Positions 1-5,768 of a stretch of 9,564 nt of DNA are shown one piece after another. Location: positions 1-9,564 of the forward strand of contig CAZJCW010000168.1 of assembly GCA_964544365.1 (NCBI GenBank). Direction: 5' to 3'. The notes below the pieces were generated by a model, which saw only the letters and a list, made by a program, of their open reading frames with translations, was not told the DNA's origin and did not search any database. Source of the stretch: Alsobacter sp964544365 (lineage in GTDB: Bacteria; Pseudomonadota; Alphaproteobacteria; Rhizobiales; Beijerinckiaceae). A program made the position numbers and the translations under genes. Within the stretch, counting starts at the first letter, position 1; each line of letters begins with the position of its first letter.

Positions 1-20
1 GCAAGGACGATGCCCTTCAT
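1..20 (-). CDS. rfbA: Glucose-1-phosphate thymidylyltransferase, N-terminal fragment (partial)
   Basis: Only the first six codons and two bases of the seventh are inside the window. They read MKGIVL, which matches the usual start of RfbA/RmlA (MKGIILAGG...). The ATG is at 18-20 on the minus strand, and a purine-rich AGGGAG lies about 8 bases upstream as a ribosome binding site. RfbA joins glucose-1-phosphate and dTTP into dTDP-glucose, the substrate of the RfbB encoded upstream. The gap from the rfbD stop is about 39 bases, which fits one transcript in the order rfbB-rfbD-rfbA. The call rests on a very short peptide plus gene context; the nucleotide-binding motif itself lies outside the window. 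Confidence 0.72.
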
Positions 21-59
21 GACGGGGCTCCCTTCACGAATGGGTTCGTTTGGCCAAAG

Positions 60-938
60 TCATCCCCGCGATAACTCCGCCACGACATCGCCCACCGCCT
101 CGCGCCAGGGCCGGGGAGAGACGCCATAGTCGTGCGTGATGCGCTTGGTGGACAGGCGCGAGTTCGCGGGGCGGCGTGCCGGCGTCGGATAGTCGGCGGT
201 TCCGATGGCCTCGACCGTTGCCGACGGGCCACCATGCTGCGCGGACAGTTCCATCACCGCGCGGGCGAGGCCGCACCACGTCGTGTCGCCCGCATTGGCG
301 AAATGGTACGTGCCGGCCGGTGCGGCCGGATCGGTGGCCATGCGGGTGGCGAGAACGACGAGGGCCCCCGCGAGGTCGCCCGCGACGGTGGGGCAGCCGT
401 GCTGGTCGTCGACGACCCTGAGCGAGGGCCGCTCGGCTGCAAGGCGCAGCATGGTCTTCACGAAATTCGCCCGGAACGGGCTCACGACCCATGAGGTCCG
501 GACGATCGCGTGACGTGGATTTCCGGTCCGGATGCCCTGCTCGCCCGCCTCCTTGCTGGCGCCGTAGACGCCGAGCGGCGCAACGGGATCGCCGACCTCG
601 TAAGATCCCGACTTCGAGCCGTCGAAGACGTAGTCCGTGGACACGTGGACGACGGGGATCGACGCCTTGGCGGCTTCGTGGGCGAGGACGGCAGGCGCCA
701 GCGCATTCAGGCGCCAGGCTGCCTCCACATCGGTTTCCGCCTTGTCGACCGCCGTGTAGGCGGCGGCATTGACGATCGCAGCCCACGGTCGCGCCGCCAC
801 GGCGCGCGCGATCGCTGCGGTGTCCGCCATGTCGAGTTCCGTGCGGGTGGGTGCAATGGGATTCACGCCCGTCGGCCACGTCGCCCGCTGCAATTCGAGG
901 CCGACCTGCCCGCCGCCGCCCAGGATCAGGATGTCCAT
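60..938 (-). CDS. rfbD: dTDP-4-dehydrorhamnose reductase
   Basis: RfbD/RmlD performs the last step of dTDP-L-rhamnose synthesis, the NAD(P)H-dependent reduction of dTDP-4-dehydro-L-rhamnose, in the cytoplasm. The 292-residue product is of normal family length. It has the nucleotide-binding loop GGGGQVG at residues 7-13, NAAAYTAVDKAE near 57-68, STDYVFDG at 100-107, and the extended-SDR catalytic pair Tyr125/Lys129 in YGASK. The C-terminal segment RRPANSRLSTKR is also typical of RmlD. The ATG at 936-938 was chosen because MDILILGGGGQVG begins directly with the first beta strand; the frame stays open upstream to 1010, but that would add 24 residues overlapping rfbB. The stop of rfbB lies only 4 bases upstream, so the two are probably translationally coupled. 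Confidence 0.95.
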   Translation of the reverse strand: MDILILGGGGQVGLELQRATWPTGVNPIAPTRTELDMADTAAIARAVAARPWAAIVNAAAYTAVDKAETDVEAAWRLNALAPAVLAHEAAKASIPVVHVSTDYVFDGSKSGSYEVGDPVAPLGVYGASKEAGEQGIRTGNPRHAIVRTSWVVSPFRANFVKTMLRLAAERPSLRVVDDQHGCPTVAGDLAGALVVLATRMATDPAAPAGTYHFANAGDTTWCGLARAVMELSAQHGGPSATVEAIGTADYPTPARRPANSRLSTKRITHDYGVSPRPWREAVGDVVAELSRG

Positions 939-942
939 CGCC

Positions 943-1989
943 TCAGCCCACCAGTCCGAGGCGTTCGCCGCGATAGCGTCCTTCGCGGATCGGGCGCCAC
1001 CAATCCTCATTGGCGAGGTACCAGGCGACGGTCTCCTCCAGCGCCTGCTCGAAGCTGCGCGACGGCGCCCAGCCGATGTCGCGCTCGACCTTGGTGCTGT
1101 CGATCGCGTAGCGGCGATCGTGACCTGGCCGGTCGGCGACGTAGGTGACGAGGCGATCGTGAGGCGCGGACTGGGGCCTGAGCCGGTCCATGATCGCGCA
1201 GATGGTCTTCACGACGTGGAGGTTGGTCCGCTCGGAACGCGCGCCGACACAGTAGGTTTCGCCCGGTTCGCCGCGCTCGAGGATGCCGATCAGGGCGTCG
1301 GCGTGGTCCTCCACATGAATCCAGTCGCGGACGTTCATCCCGTCGCCGTAGACGGGCAGCGGCTTGCCATCGAGCGCATTCAGGATCATCAGCGGGATCA
1401 GTTTCTCGGGAAACTGCCGCGGCCCGTAATTGTTCGAGCAGTTCGAAATCAGGACGGGAAGGCCGTAGGTTTCGCCGGCCGCCCGGACGAGGTGGTCCGA
1501 ACCGGCCTTGGAGGCGGAATAGGGCGAACGGGGATCGTAGCGTGTCGTCTCATCGAACGCGCCCGTCGGCCCGAGCGATCCGAACACCTCGTCGGTGGAC
1601 ACATGGAGAAAGCGGAACGCGCCGCGCGCAGCGCCTTCCAGGGCCCCGTGGTGCGCCCTGGCCGCATCGATCATCGACTGGGTGCCCATGACGTTCGTGC
1701 GGACGAAGGCCGCGGGGCCGGAGATGGAGCGGTCGACATGGCTTTCGGCGGCGAGGTGCAAAATCGCATCGGGCGCGACCTCCCGGACCAGCGACCGCAC
1801 GCGAGGCGCGTCGCAGATGTCGACTTCCACCAGGCGGTGACGGACATTGCCCGACAGCGGTGCCAGCGAGGCCGGATTGGCCGCATAAGTCAGGGCGTCG
1901 ACCGTGACGACATCGTGTCCGAGCCCGACCAGTTTCAGGACCAGCGCCGAGCCGATAAAGCCGGCGCCGCCGGTCACCAGATACCGCAT
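943..1989 (-). CDS. rfbB: dTDP-glucose 4,6-dehydratase
   Basis: RfbB/RmlB converts dTDP-glucose to dTDP-4-dehydro-6-deoxyglucose using tightly bound NAD+, the second step of dTDP-rhamnose synthesis. The 348-residue product is full length. It shows the Rossmann loop TGGAGFIGS at residues 6-14, HLAAESHVDRS at 78-88, the family-specific catalytic triplet Thr132-Asp133-Glu134 in STDEVFG, and Tyr157/Lys161 in YSASK. It also has SNCSNNYGPRQFPEKLIP and the C-terminal ERLGL typical of the family. The ATG at 1987-1989 is preceded by a good AGAGG ribosome binding site about 5-6 bases upstream. An in-frame GTG at 2008-2010 would add seven acidic residues and is less likely. The gene lies 87 bases downstream of the response regulator and 4 bases upstream of rfbD. 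Confidence 0.97.
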   Translation of the reverse strand: MRYLVTGGAGFIGSALVLKLVGLGHDVVTVDALTYAANPASLAPLSGNVRHRLVEVDICDAPRVRSLVREVAPDAILHLAAESHVDRSISGPAAFVRTNVMGTQSMIDAARAHHGALEGAARGAFRFLHVSTDEVFGSLGPTGAFDETTRYDPRSPYSASKAGSDHLVRAAGETYGLPVLISNCSNNYGPRQFPEKLIPLMILNALDGKPLPVYGDGMNVRDWIHVEDHADALIGILERGEPGETYCVGARSERTNLHVVKTICAIMDRLRPQSAPHDRLVTYVADRPGHDRRYAIDSTKVERDIGWAPSRSFEQALEETVAWYLANEDWWRPIREGRYRGERLGLVG

Positions 1990-2076
1990 TTCGACCTCTT
2001 CTTCCGCCACGTCGTCGTAGCAGTGGCAGTCGGTCCCGGAGGCGTCAATGGGTCGGACGGGTTGTGGTAAGCCGGT

Positions 2077-2772
2077 TCATACCTCCGGACCGACAACATC
2101 CGCGAGGAGGCCGCCGTCGATCACCAACGCCACCGCTTCGGCGCGATTGCGCACCCGCAGCAGCCGCAGCAGCGCCGCGACGTGGATCTTGATCGTCGAA
2201 GGCGAAATGCCGAGCCGGTCGCCGATCTCGCGGTTCGACAGGCCCAGGACGAGCAGGTCGAGAACGTCGCGCTGGCGCTGGGTGAGGCGCGCGACGTCCG
2301 GCCTCGGTGCGAGGAACGCCTCTCCCATCAGAACGTCGCGAAGCGCTTCGCCGGGATTGTCACCGTCGAAAGAGCGGGCTGCTTCCCCGGCCGGCACGTG
2401 CACCTGCCCTTGCATCAACTGGCGAACGGCAGCGACCACATCGGCGGTCGCGCCATCCTTGTCGATCGCGCCCGCCAGCCCCGATGCGAGGCAATGGAGC
2501 ATGTCGCGACGGTCGACGCCGGCGCACAGGACCGCGACCGGAAGGCCCGGACATTTATCGCGCAGAGGTCGTATGGCGGAAACGGCCTTGCGCATGCCGG
2601 ACTCCGCCTCGACAAGGGCCAAAGCGGGTGGCGCGTCCGGATCGAGCAGGGCCAGGGCCTGCCGGATGGACTCGGCCTCCGTGACGTCGACGTCGGCGAA
2701 GGCAGCCGCCAGCACCTCCGCCAGACCGCGCCGGATCATGGCATTCTTCTCGACGATCAGTACCTGCCTCAC
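2077..2772 (-). CDS. LuxR-family response regulator with degenerate receiver domain
   Basis: About 231 residues. The N-terminal 120 residues have the pattern of a receiver (REC) domain, starting RQVLIVEKN, and the C-terminal part is a clear LuxR/NarL-type DNA-binding helix-turn-helix: LTQRQRDVLDLLVLGLSN, then REIGDRLGISPSTIKIHV and LLRLLRVRNRAEAV. The receiver lacks several activation residues. The usual Asp-Asp acidic pair reads Glu-Lys in VEKN, the segment that normally holds the phosphorylated Asp reads LVEAESGM with no Asp, and the switch Thr/Ser is Cys in VAVLCAG. The Lys near the end (IDKDG) is kept. Phosphorylation-independent control is therefore likely. The GTG at 2770-2772 has AGAGG about 5 bases upstream; a GTG at 2779-2781 would add three residues. 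It is upstream of and co-directional with rfbB, so control of polysaccharide genes is plausible but unproven. No sensor kinase is visible. Confidence 0.88.
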   Translation of the reverse strand: MRQVLIVEKNAMIRRGLAEVLAAAFADVDVTEAESIRQALALLDPDAPPALALVEAESGMRKAVSAIRPLRDKCPGLPVAVLCAGVDRRDMLHCLASGLAGAIDKDGATADVVAAVRQLMQGQVHVPAGEAARSFDGDNPGEALRDVLMGEAFLAPRPDVARLTQRQRDVLDLLVLGLSNREIGDRLGISPSTIKIHVAALLRLLRVRNRAEAVALVIDGGLLADVVGPEV

Positions 2773-2989
2773 CCGCCGCACCTCTGAGCCCGCCGCCTCT
2801 CATAACCCAGAGTCAATCATTTCACACATGCAAGGATGGCTATCCCTGATCTATCGCAGTCCCTTCCCGACATCGTGATGCACCAGCGCCAAGCCGCGGC
2901 GGATGCCCTGCGTCCACCCGCGGGGTTGGGTCCGGGCGCAAGCGGCGCTACCGTGCCGAACGTTGCAGATCCCCCAGCGAGCACACCCC
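2773..2989. promoter_or_regulatory. Divergent intergenic region between the regulator/rfb block and the aldolase operon
   Basis: This spacer of about 217 bases lies between two divergently read genes, so promoters for both directions should be here. The part at about 2800-2860 is the most AT-rich stretch and the best place for promoter elements, but I found no convincing pair of -35 and -10 hexamers on either strand. The palindromes seen in front of the short-chain dehydrogenase gene are not repeated here. The last 100 bases before the aldolase ATG are GC-rich, and no strong Shine-Dalgarno sequence stands before that ATG. No small gene could be supported. Confidence 0.45.
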
Positions 2990-3964
2990 ATGTCGAGCCT
3001 GTCGAAATCCATCACCGCCGAAGCCATCCGCGGCATCATCGGGATCCTGCCAACACCGTCGACGCCCGATGCCGACCACTGGTCGTGCGAGCAGTCCGTC
3101 GACCTCGATGCGACCGCCGCGATGACCCGGATGATCGTCGGGGCCGGTGTCGACCTGCTGATGACCGGGGGAAGCTTCGGCGAAGGACCTTCGCTGACAT
3201 GGCGCGAGCACCAGGCCTTCACGGATGCCATCGTGCAGAGCCATGGCGGCAAGGCGCTGCTGTTCGCCGGCGTGACGACGCTGAACACCCGCGACACGAT
3301 CGAGCGCGCGCGCGGCCTCGTGGCCCTCGGGGCGGACGGCCTTTTCCTCGGGCGGCCCATGTGGATGGCCATGGACCATGCGGCGATCGTGCGGTTCTAC
3401 GCGGATGTCGCCGATGCACTGCCCGGGGTGCCGATCATCGTCTACGACAACGAGTTCGCGTTCAAAGGCAAGATCGCGACGCAGACCTATCGCGATCTCA
3501 GCCTGAACCGGGCGATCATCGCCACGAAGCACATCGGCGGCCCGACCATGTCGCAGGACCTGCTCGCCGTGGAAGGACGACTGAAGGTCCTTCCGGTCGA
3601 CTCGCAGTGGAGCCGTTTCGCCCAGGCCCATCCGGACGAAGCGACGGCATGCTGGACCGGCAACGTCGCCGACGGTCCGGAACCGCTGGTCGCCCTCGCC
3701 GGAGCCGTGGCTCGGCGCGACTGGGGTCTGGCCGACCGCATCTGCGAGCGGATGTGGTGGGCGCAGGCGCCGATGTTTCCGGGCGGCAAGCTCGAGAACT
3801 TCGTCGACTACAACATCCCGATCGCCCATGGACGGCTGGAGGGATCGAAGCTGGTGCGGACCGGGCCGCCGCGACCGCCTTATCTCTTCGCGCCCGACGG
3901 TTACGTCGAGGGGGGACGCGAGACGGGCCGGCGATGGGAGAGCCTGAGGCGGGAATTTGCCTGA
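2990..3964 (+). CDS. DHDPS-superfamily aldolase, NahE/PhdJ-like hydratase-aldolase
   Basis: This 324-residue class I aldolase belongs to the dihydrodipicolinate synthase/N-acetylneuraminate lyase superfamily. Its layout matches the trans-o-hydroxybenzylidenepyruvate hydratase-aldolases (NahE, PhdJ), about 330 residues, which split a substituted benzylidenepyruvate into an aldehyde and pyruvate. Visible motifs are PTPSTPD (21-27), GGSFGE (60-65), VTTLNTRD (95-102), Tyr152 in VYDN, the Schiff-base Lys180 in ATKHIG, Trp222 in ACWTG, Asn275 in DYNIPIAH, and the ending GPPRPPYLFAPDGY. From memory, the Trp and Asn are diagnostic of the hydratase-aldolase branch; DHDPS itself lacks them. The ATG at 2990 places PTPSTP at the family's usual distance from the start, although its ribosome binding site is weak; an in-frame ATG at 2903 would add 29 unlikely residues. 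A GntR repressor gene follows. No aromatic dioxygenase genes are nearby, so the real substrate may differ. Confidence 0.88.
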   Translation: MSSLSKSITAEAIRGIIGILPTPSTPDADHWSCEQSVDLDATAAMTRMIVGAGVDLLMTGGSFGEGPSLTWREHQAFTDAIVQSHGGKALLFAGVTTLNTRDTIERARGLVALGADGLFLGRPMWMAMDHAAIVRFYADVADALPGVPIIVYDNEFAFKGKIATQTYRDLSLNRAIIATKHIGGPTMSQDLLAVEGRLKVLPVDSQWSRFAQAHPDEATACWTGNVADGPEPLVALAGAVARRDWGLADRICERMWWAQAPMFPGGKLENFVDYNIPIAHGRLEGSKLVRTGPPRPPYLFAPDGYVEGGRETGRRWESLRREFA

Positions 3965-4016
3965 CCTCGAACGGCGGGCCCTTGCAAGTGAACAGACGGC
4001 GCGCAAGCATCGCGTG

Positions 4017-4799
4017 ATGGACGCAGGATCCAAGCCCGGGGAGGACGGCTTTCGCGAGGCGGCTACGACGCCTGCGCGGCGTCCGCTGCATGGCGTCATT
4101 CGCGATGCGCTGCGAGAGGCTATCCGCCGCGGCGACTACCCGGAAGGCGAATTGCTGCCATCGGAACAGGACATCGGCGAGCGTTTCGGCGCCAGCCGGA
4201 TCACGGTCCGGCACGCGCTGCAGGGGCTCGAGAGCGAAGGCTACGTGCTGAAGCAGCACGGACGGCGGACCCAGGTTCTGTCGCGTGAGCCGGGTCCCCG
4301 CCCCGTCTGGCAGATCGACACGCTCGACGACCTGATCGCCTCCGCCGGTGACGCCTCCTTGCGCATCCTCGGCTATCGCGCGGAGCGTTCGCCGGAGGGC
4401 GCCCGGGCGCTCGGCGTCGAGCAGGATGCCGCGTTGTGGTGCCTGCGCAGCCTGCTCGAACGGCGCGGCCGGCCGTATGCGCGGTCGATCATCTATTTCC
4501 CGCCCGAGATCGGCGCGCAGCTCACGCTGTCCGATTTCGACGACGTGATCGTCTTCAGGGTCCTCGCCAGCCGACTGCGGATCGCCGTCGCCGACGTGAC
4601 GATGACCGTGCGCGCCGGGAAGGCCGATGCGGACGATGCGCGCCAGCTCGACTGCCGCCGCGGCGACGCCATGCTGACGACCCAGCTCGTCTATCGCCCC
4701 GCCCATGGACAGTCACCCGTCGAAGTGGCGTTCACCCGCTTTCCGGCGGAGGGCTACAGCCTCAGCTACTCGTTGACGGCCCGCGCGTCCCGCGCGTGA
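4017..4799 (+). CDS. GntR/HutC-family transcriptional regulator with UTRA domain
   Basis: A 260-residue regulator. Residues about 22-88 form the GntR winged helix-turn-helix, with LPSEQDIGERFGASRITVRH (47-66) containing the recognition helix, followed by LQGLESEGYV and a wing ending HGRRTQV. Residues about 110-255 fit the UTRA ligand-binding domain of the HutC subfamily, including ALWCLRSLLERRGRPYARS, SIIYFPPEI and a C-terminal FTRFPAEGYSLSYS. Such proteins usually repress a nearby catabolic operon until the substrate or an intermediate binds. The gene starts 52 bases after the aldolase stop and lies directly upstream of the control region at 4869-4912, so the dehydrogenase operon, and perhaps the aldolase gene, are likely targets. 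The ATG at 4017 has no strong ribosome binding site. An in-frame TTG at 3957, overlapping the aldolase stop and preceded by GAGG, would add 20 residues and cannot be excluded. Confidence 0.92.
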   Translation: MDAGSKPGEDGFREAATTPARRPLHGVIRDALREAIRRGDYPEGELLPSEQDIGERFGASRITVRHALQGLESEGYVLKQHGRRTQVLSREPGPRPVWQIDTLDDLIASAGDASLRILGYRAERSPEGARALGVEQDAALWCLRSLLERRGRPYARSIIYFPPEIGAQLTLSDFDDVIVFRVLASRLRIAVADVTMTVRAGKADADDARQLDCRRGDAMLTTQLVYRPAHGQSPVEVAFTRFPAEGYSLSYSLTARASRA

Positions 4800-4817
4800 A
4801 ACCGGCGATCCGGGGCC

Positions 4818-4835
4818 CGGGCGGCACACCGCCCG
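4818..4835 (+). terminator. GC hairpin after the GntR gene, possible terminator
   Basis: CGGGCGG (4818-4824), a CACA loop and CCGCCCG (4829-4835) form a perfect 7-bp all-GC stem that begins 18 bases after the regulator stop codon. No T-run follows, so this is not a textbook intrinsic terminator. In a GC-rich genome it may still cause pausing or termination, or mark the 3' end of the aldolase-regulator transcript. Confidence 0.45.
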
Positions 4836-4868
4836 CAAGGCGACCGGAGGGTGACAGGACGGCTCGAC

Positions 4869-4884
4869 TGGTGTCTTGACACCA
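4869..4884. promoter_or_regulatory. Perfect inverted repeat overlapping a TTGACA box, candidate operator
   Basis: TGGTGTC (4869-4875) and GACACCA (4878-4884) are exact reverse complements around a TT centre. The repeat contains TTGACA at 4876-4881, identical to the sigma-70 -35 consensus, so a protein bound here would block the promoter. TGGT...ACCA ends are common in operators of GntR-family repressors, and the GntR gene ends 69 bases upstream. No good -10 box lies 16-18 bases downstream of this TTGACA (AAGATG at 4899-4904 is poor), so the promoter assignment is weaker than the repeat itself. Confidence 0.55.
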
Positions 4885-4902
4885 CCGCAGGCTCGGCGAA
4901 GA

Positions 4903-4912
4903 TGTTATAACA
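4903..4912. promoter_or_regulatory. Palindrome TGTTATAACA with -10-like TATAAC, second candidate operator
   Basis: TGTTATAACA is a perfect 10-bp palindrome in an otherwise GC-rich spacer. It resembles the TGT-AT-ACA type operators bound by HutC-subfamily GntR proteins. It contains TATAAC (4906-4911), one base from the -10 consensus, but the distance of 24 bases from the TTGACA at 4876-4881 is too long for a normal promoter. Either the two boxes do not work together or a regulator alters the geometry. Its centre lies 31 bases, about three helical turns, from the centre of the upstream repeat, so two dimers would bind on the same DNA face. The dehydrogenase start is 67 bases downstream. Confidence 0.5.
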
Positions 4913-4978
4913 AGTTTCTGCTGCACCCGGGCAGATCCAAAACACAACCGGGACGAGGAAGCGCTGGGGAGATTGGCC

Positions 4979-5758
4979 ATGCGGGTGGAGCTCGCGGGTA
5001 AGGTTGCGCTCGTCACAGGATCCGCGCAGGGCATCGGGCGGGCCATTGCCGATACGCTCGCCGCCAACGGCGCCACCATCGTCTACAGCGACAGGTCCGC
5101 AGGCGATCTCGCCGACCATGCCGCGAAAGGCGGGCATCACTTCATCCCCATGGACGTCTCGAAGGGCGACGACATCGAGCGCGGCGTCGCCGCGGCGGTC
5201 AAGGCGGCGGGCCGCATCGACATCCTCGTCAACAACGCAGGCATCGGGGTGAAGGCCGACGAGCGAAAGACCGTCGACGAGTTTCCGGTCGACGCCTGGC
5301 ACAATCTCATCTCCATCGACCTCACCGGCGTGTTCCTCGTGAGCCGGGCCGTGATCCCCGTCATGAAGTCCGGTGGCGGCGGTCGCATCATCAACATCGC
5401 CTCGGTGCTCGGCCTCGTTCCGATGCGCCTCCAGAGCTCCTATGTCGCGGCCAAGGCCGGCGTCGTGAACCTGACCCGCTCGATGGCGCTCGAACTGGCC
5501 CCGCACAACATCCTGGTGAACGGCATCGCGCCGGGGTCGACGGCCACGGAGGGGTGGGCGAAGTGGATCCACCACGCCAAGGAGGCGCAGGACGCCCATG
5601 CGCGGCTGATGTCCCACATTCCGCTGGCGCGGCCCGCCTCGACGCAGGAGATCGCCAACGGCGCGCTGTTCCTGGCCGCGCCGGAGGCGAGCTACATCAC
5701 CGGCCATATCCTGGCGATCGACGGCGGCTGGACCGCCGGCTTCGCCCGTGACTTCTGA
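4979..5758 (+). CDS. Short-chain dehydrogenase/reductase (classical SDR, probably NAD-dependent)
   Basis: A 259-residue classical SDR oxidoreductase. It has the cofactor loop TGSAQGIG (13-20), NNAG (85-88), and the catalytic Ser142, Tyr155 and Lys159 in the S-x12-Y-x3-K arrangement. Asp38 at the end of the second beta strand (YSDRS) points to NAD(H) rather than NADP(H). The position often filled by the fourth catalytic residue Asn reads Asp114 in SIDLTGVF, which occurs in other SDRs. The C-terminus has the usual ITGHILAIDGGW. The ATG at 4979 has GGGGAG about 8 bases upstream, while an in-frame TTG at 4973 is less likely. The E1 fusion starts 10 bases after its stop, so it likely oxidises an alcohol or hydroxyacid in the same pathway. 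The exact substrate cannot be read from sequence; closest general types are FabG-like and sugar or polyol dehydrogenases. Confidence 0.93.
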   Translation: MRVELAGKVALVTGSAQGIGRAIADTLAANGATIVYSDRSAGDLADHAAKGGHHFIPMDVSKGDDIERGVAAAVKAAGRIDILVNNAGIGVKADERKTVDEFPVDAWHNLISIDLTGVFLVSRAVIPVMKSGGGGRIINIASVLGLVPMRLQSSYVAAKAGVVNLTRSMALELAPHNILVNGIAPGSTATEGWAKWIHHAKEAQDAHARLMSHIPLARPASTQEIANGALFLAAPEASYITGHILAIDGGWTAGFARDF

Positions 5759-5768
5759 GGAGACGACG

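Noticed and set aside
769..2070. Long plus-strand open frame of 433 codons opposite rfbB and rfbD
   Set aside because: It is antisense to two well-supported enzymes, is very rich in Arg, Gly and Ala in the manner of GC-rich shadow frames, and has no recognisable domain.
2834..2845. Short dyad GGAT...ATCC in the divergent spacer as an operator
   Set aside because: The arms are only four bases, which is expected by chance, and there is no similarity to the palindromes at 4869-4912.
2836..4017. Plus-strand 393-codon frame overlapping the aldolase in another phase
   Set aside because: The aldolase frame carries all the catalytic motifs; this one is Arg/Pro-rich and featureless.
2948..4706. Two minus-strand open frames (2948-4099 and 3516-4706) opposite the aldolase and GntR genes
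   Set aside because: Both lie opposite genes with clear family motifs and show low-complexity shadow composition.
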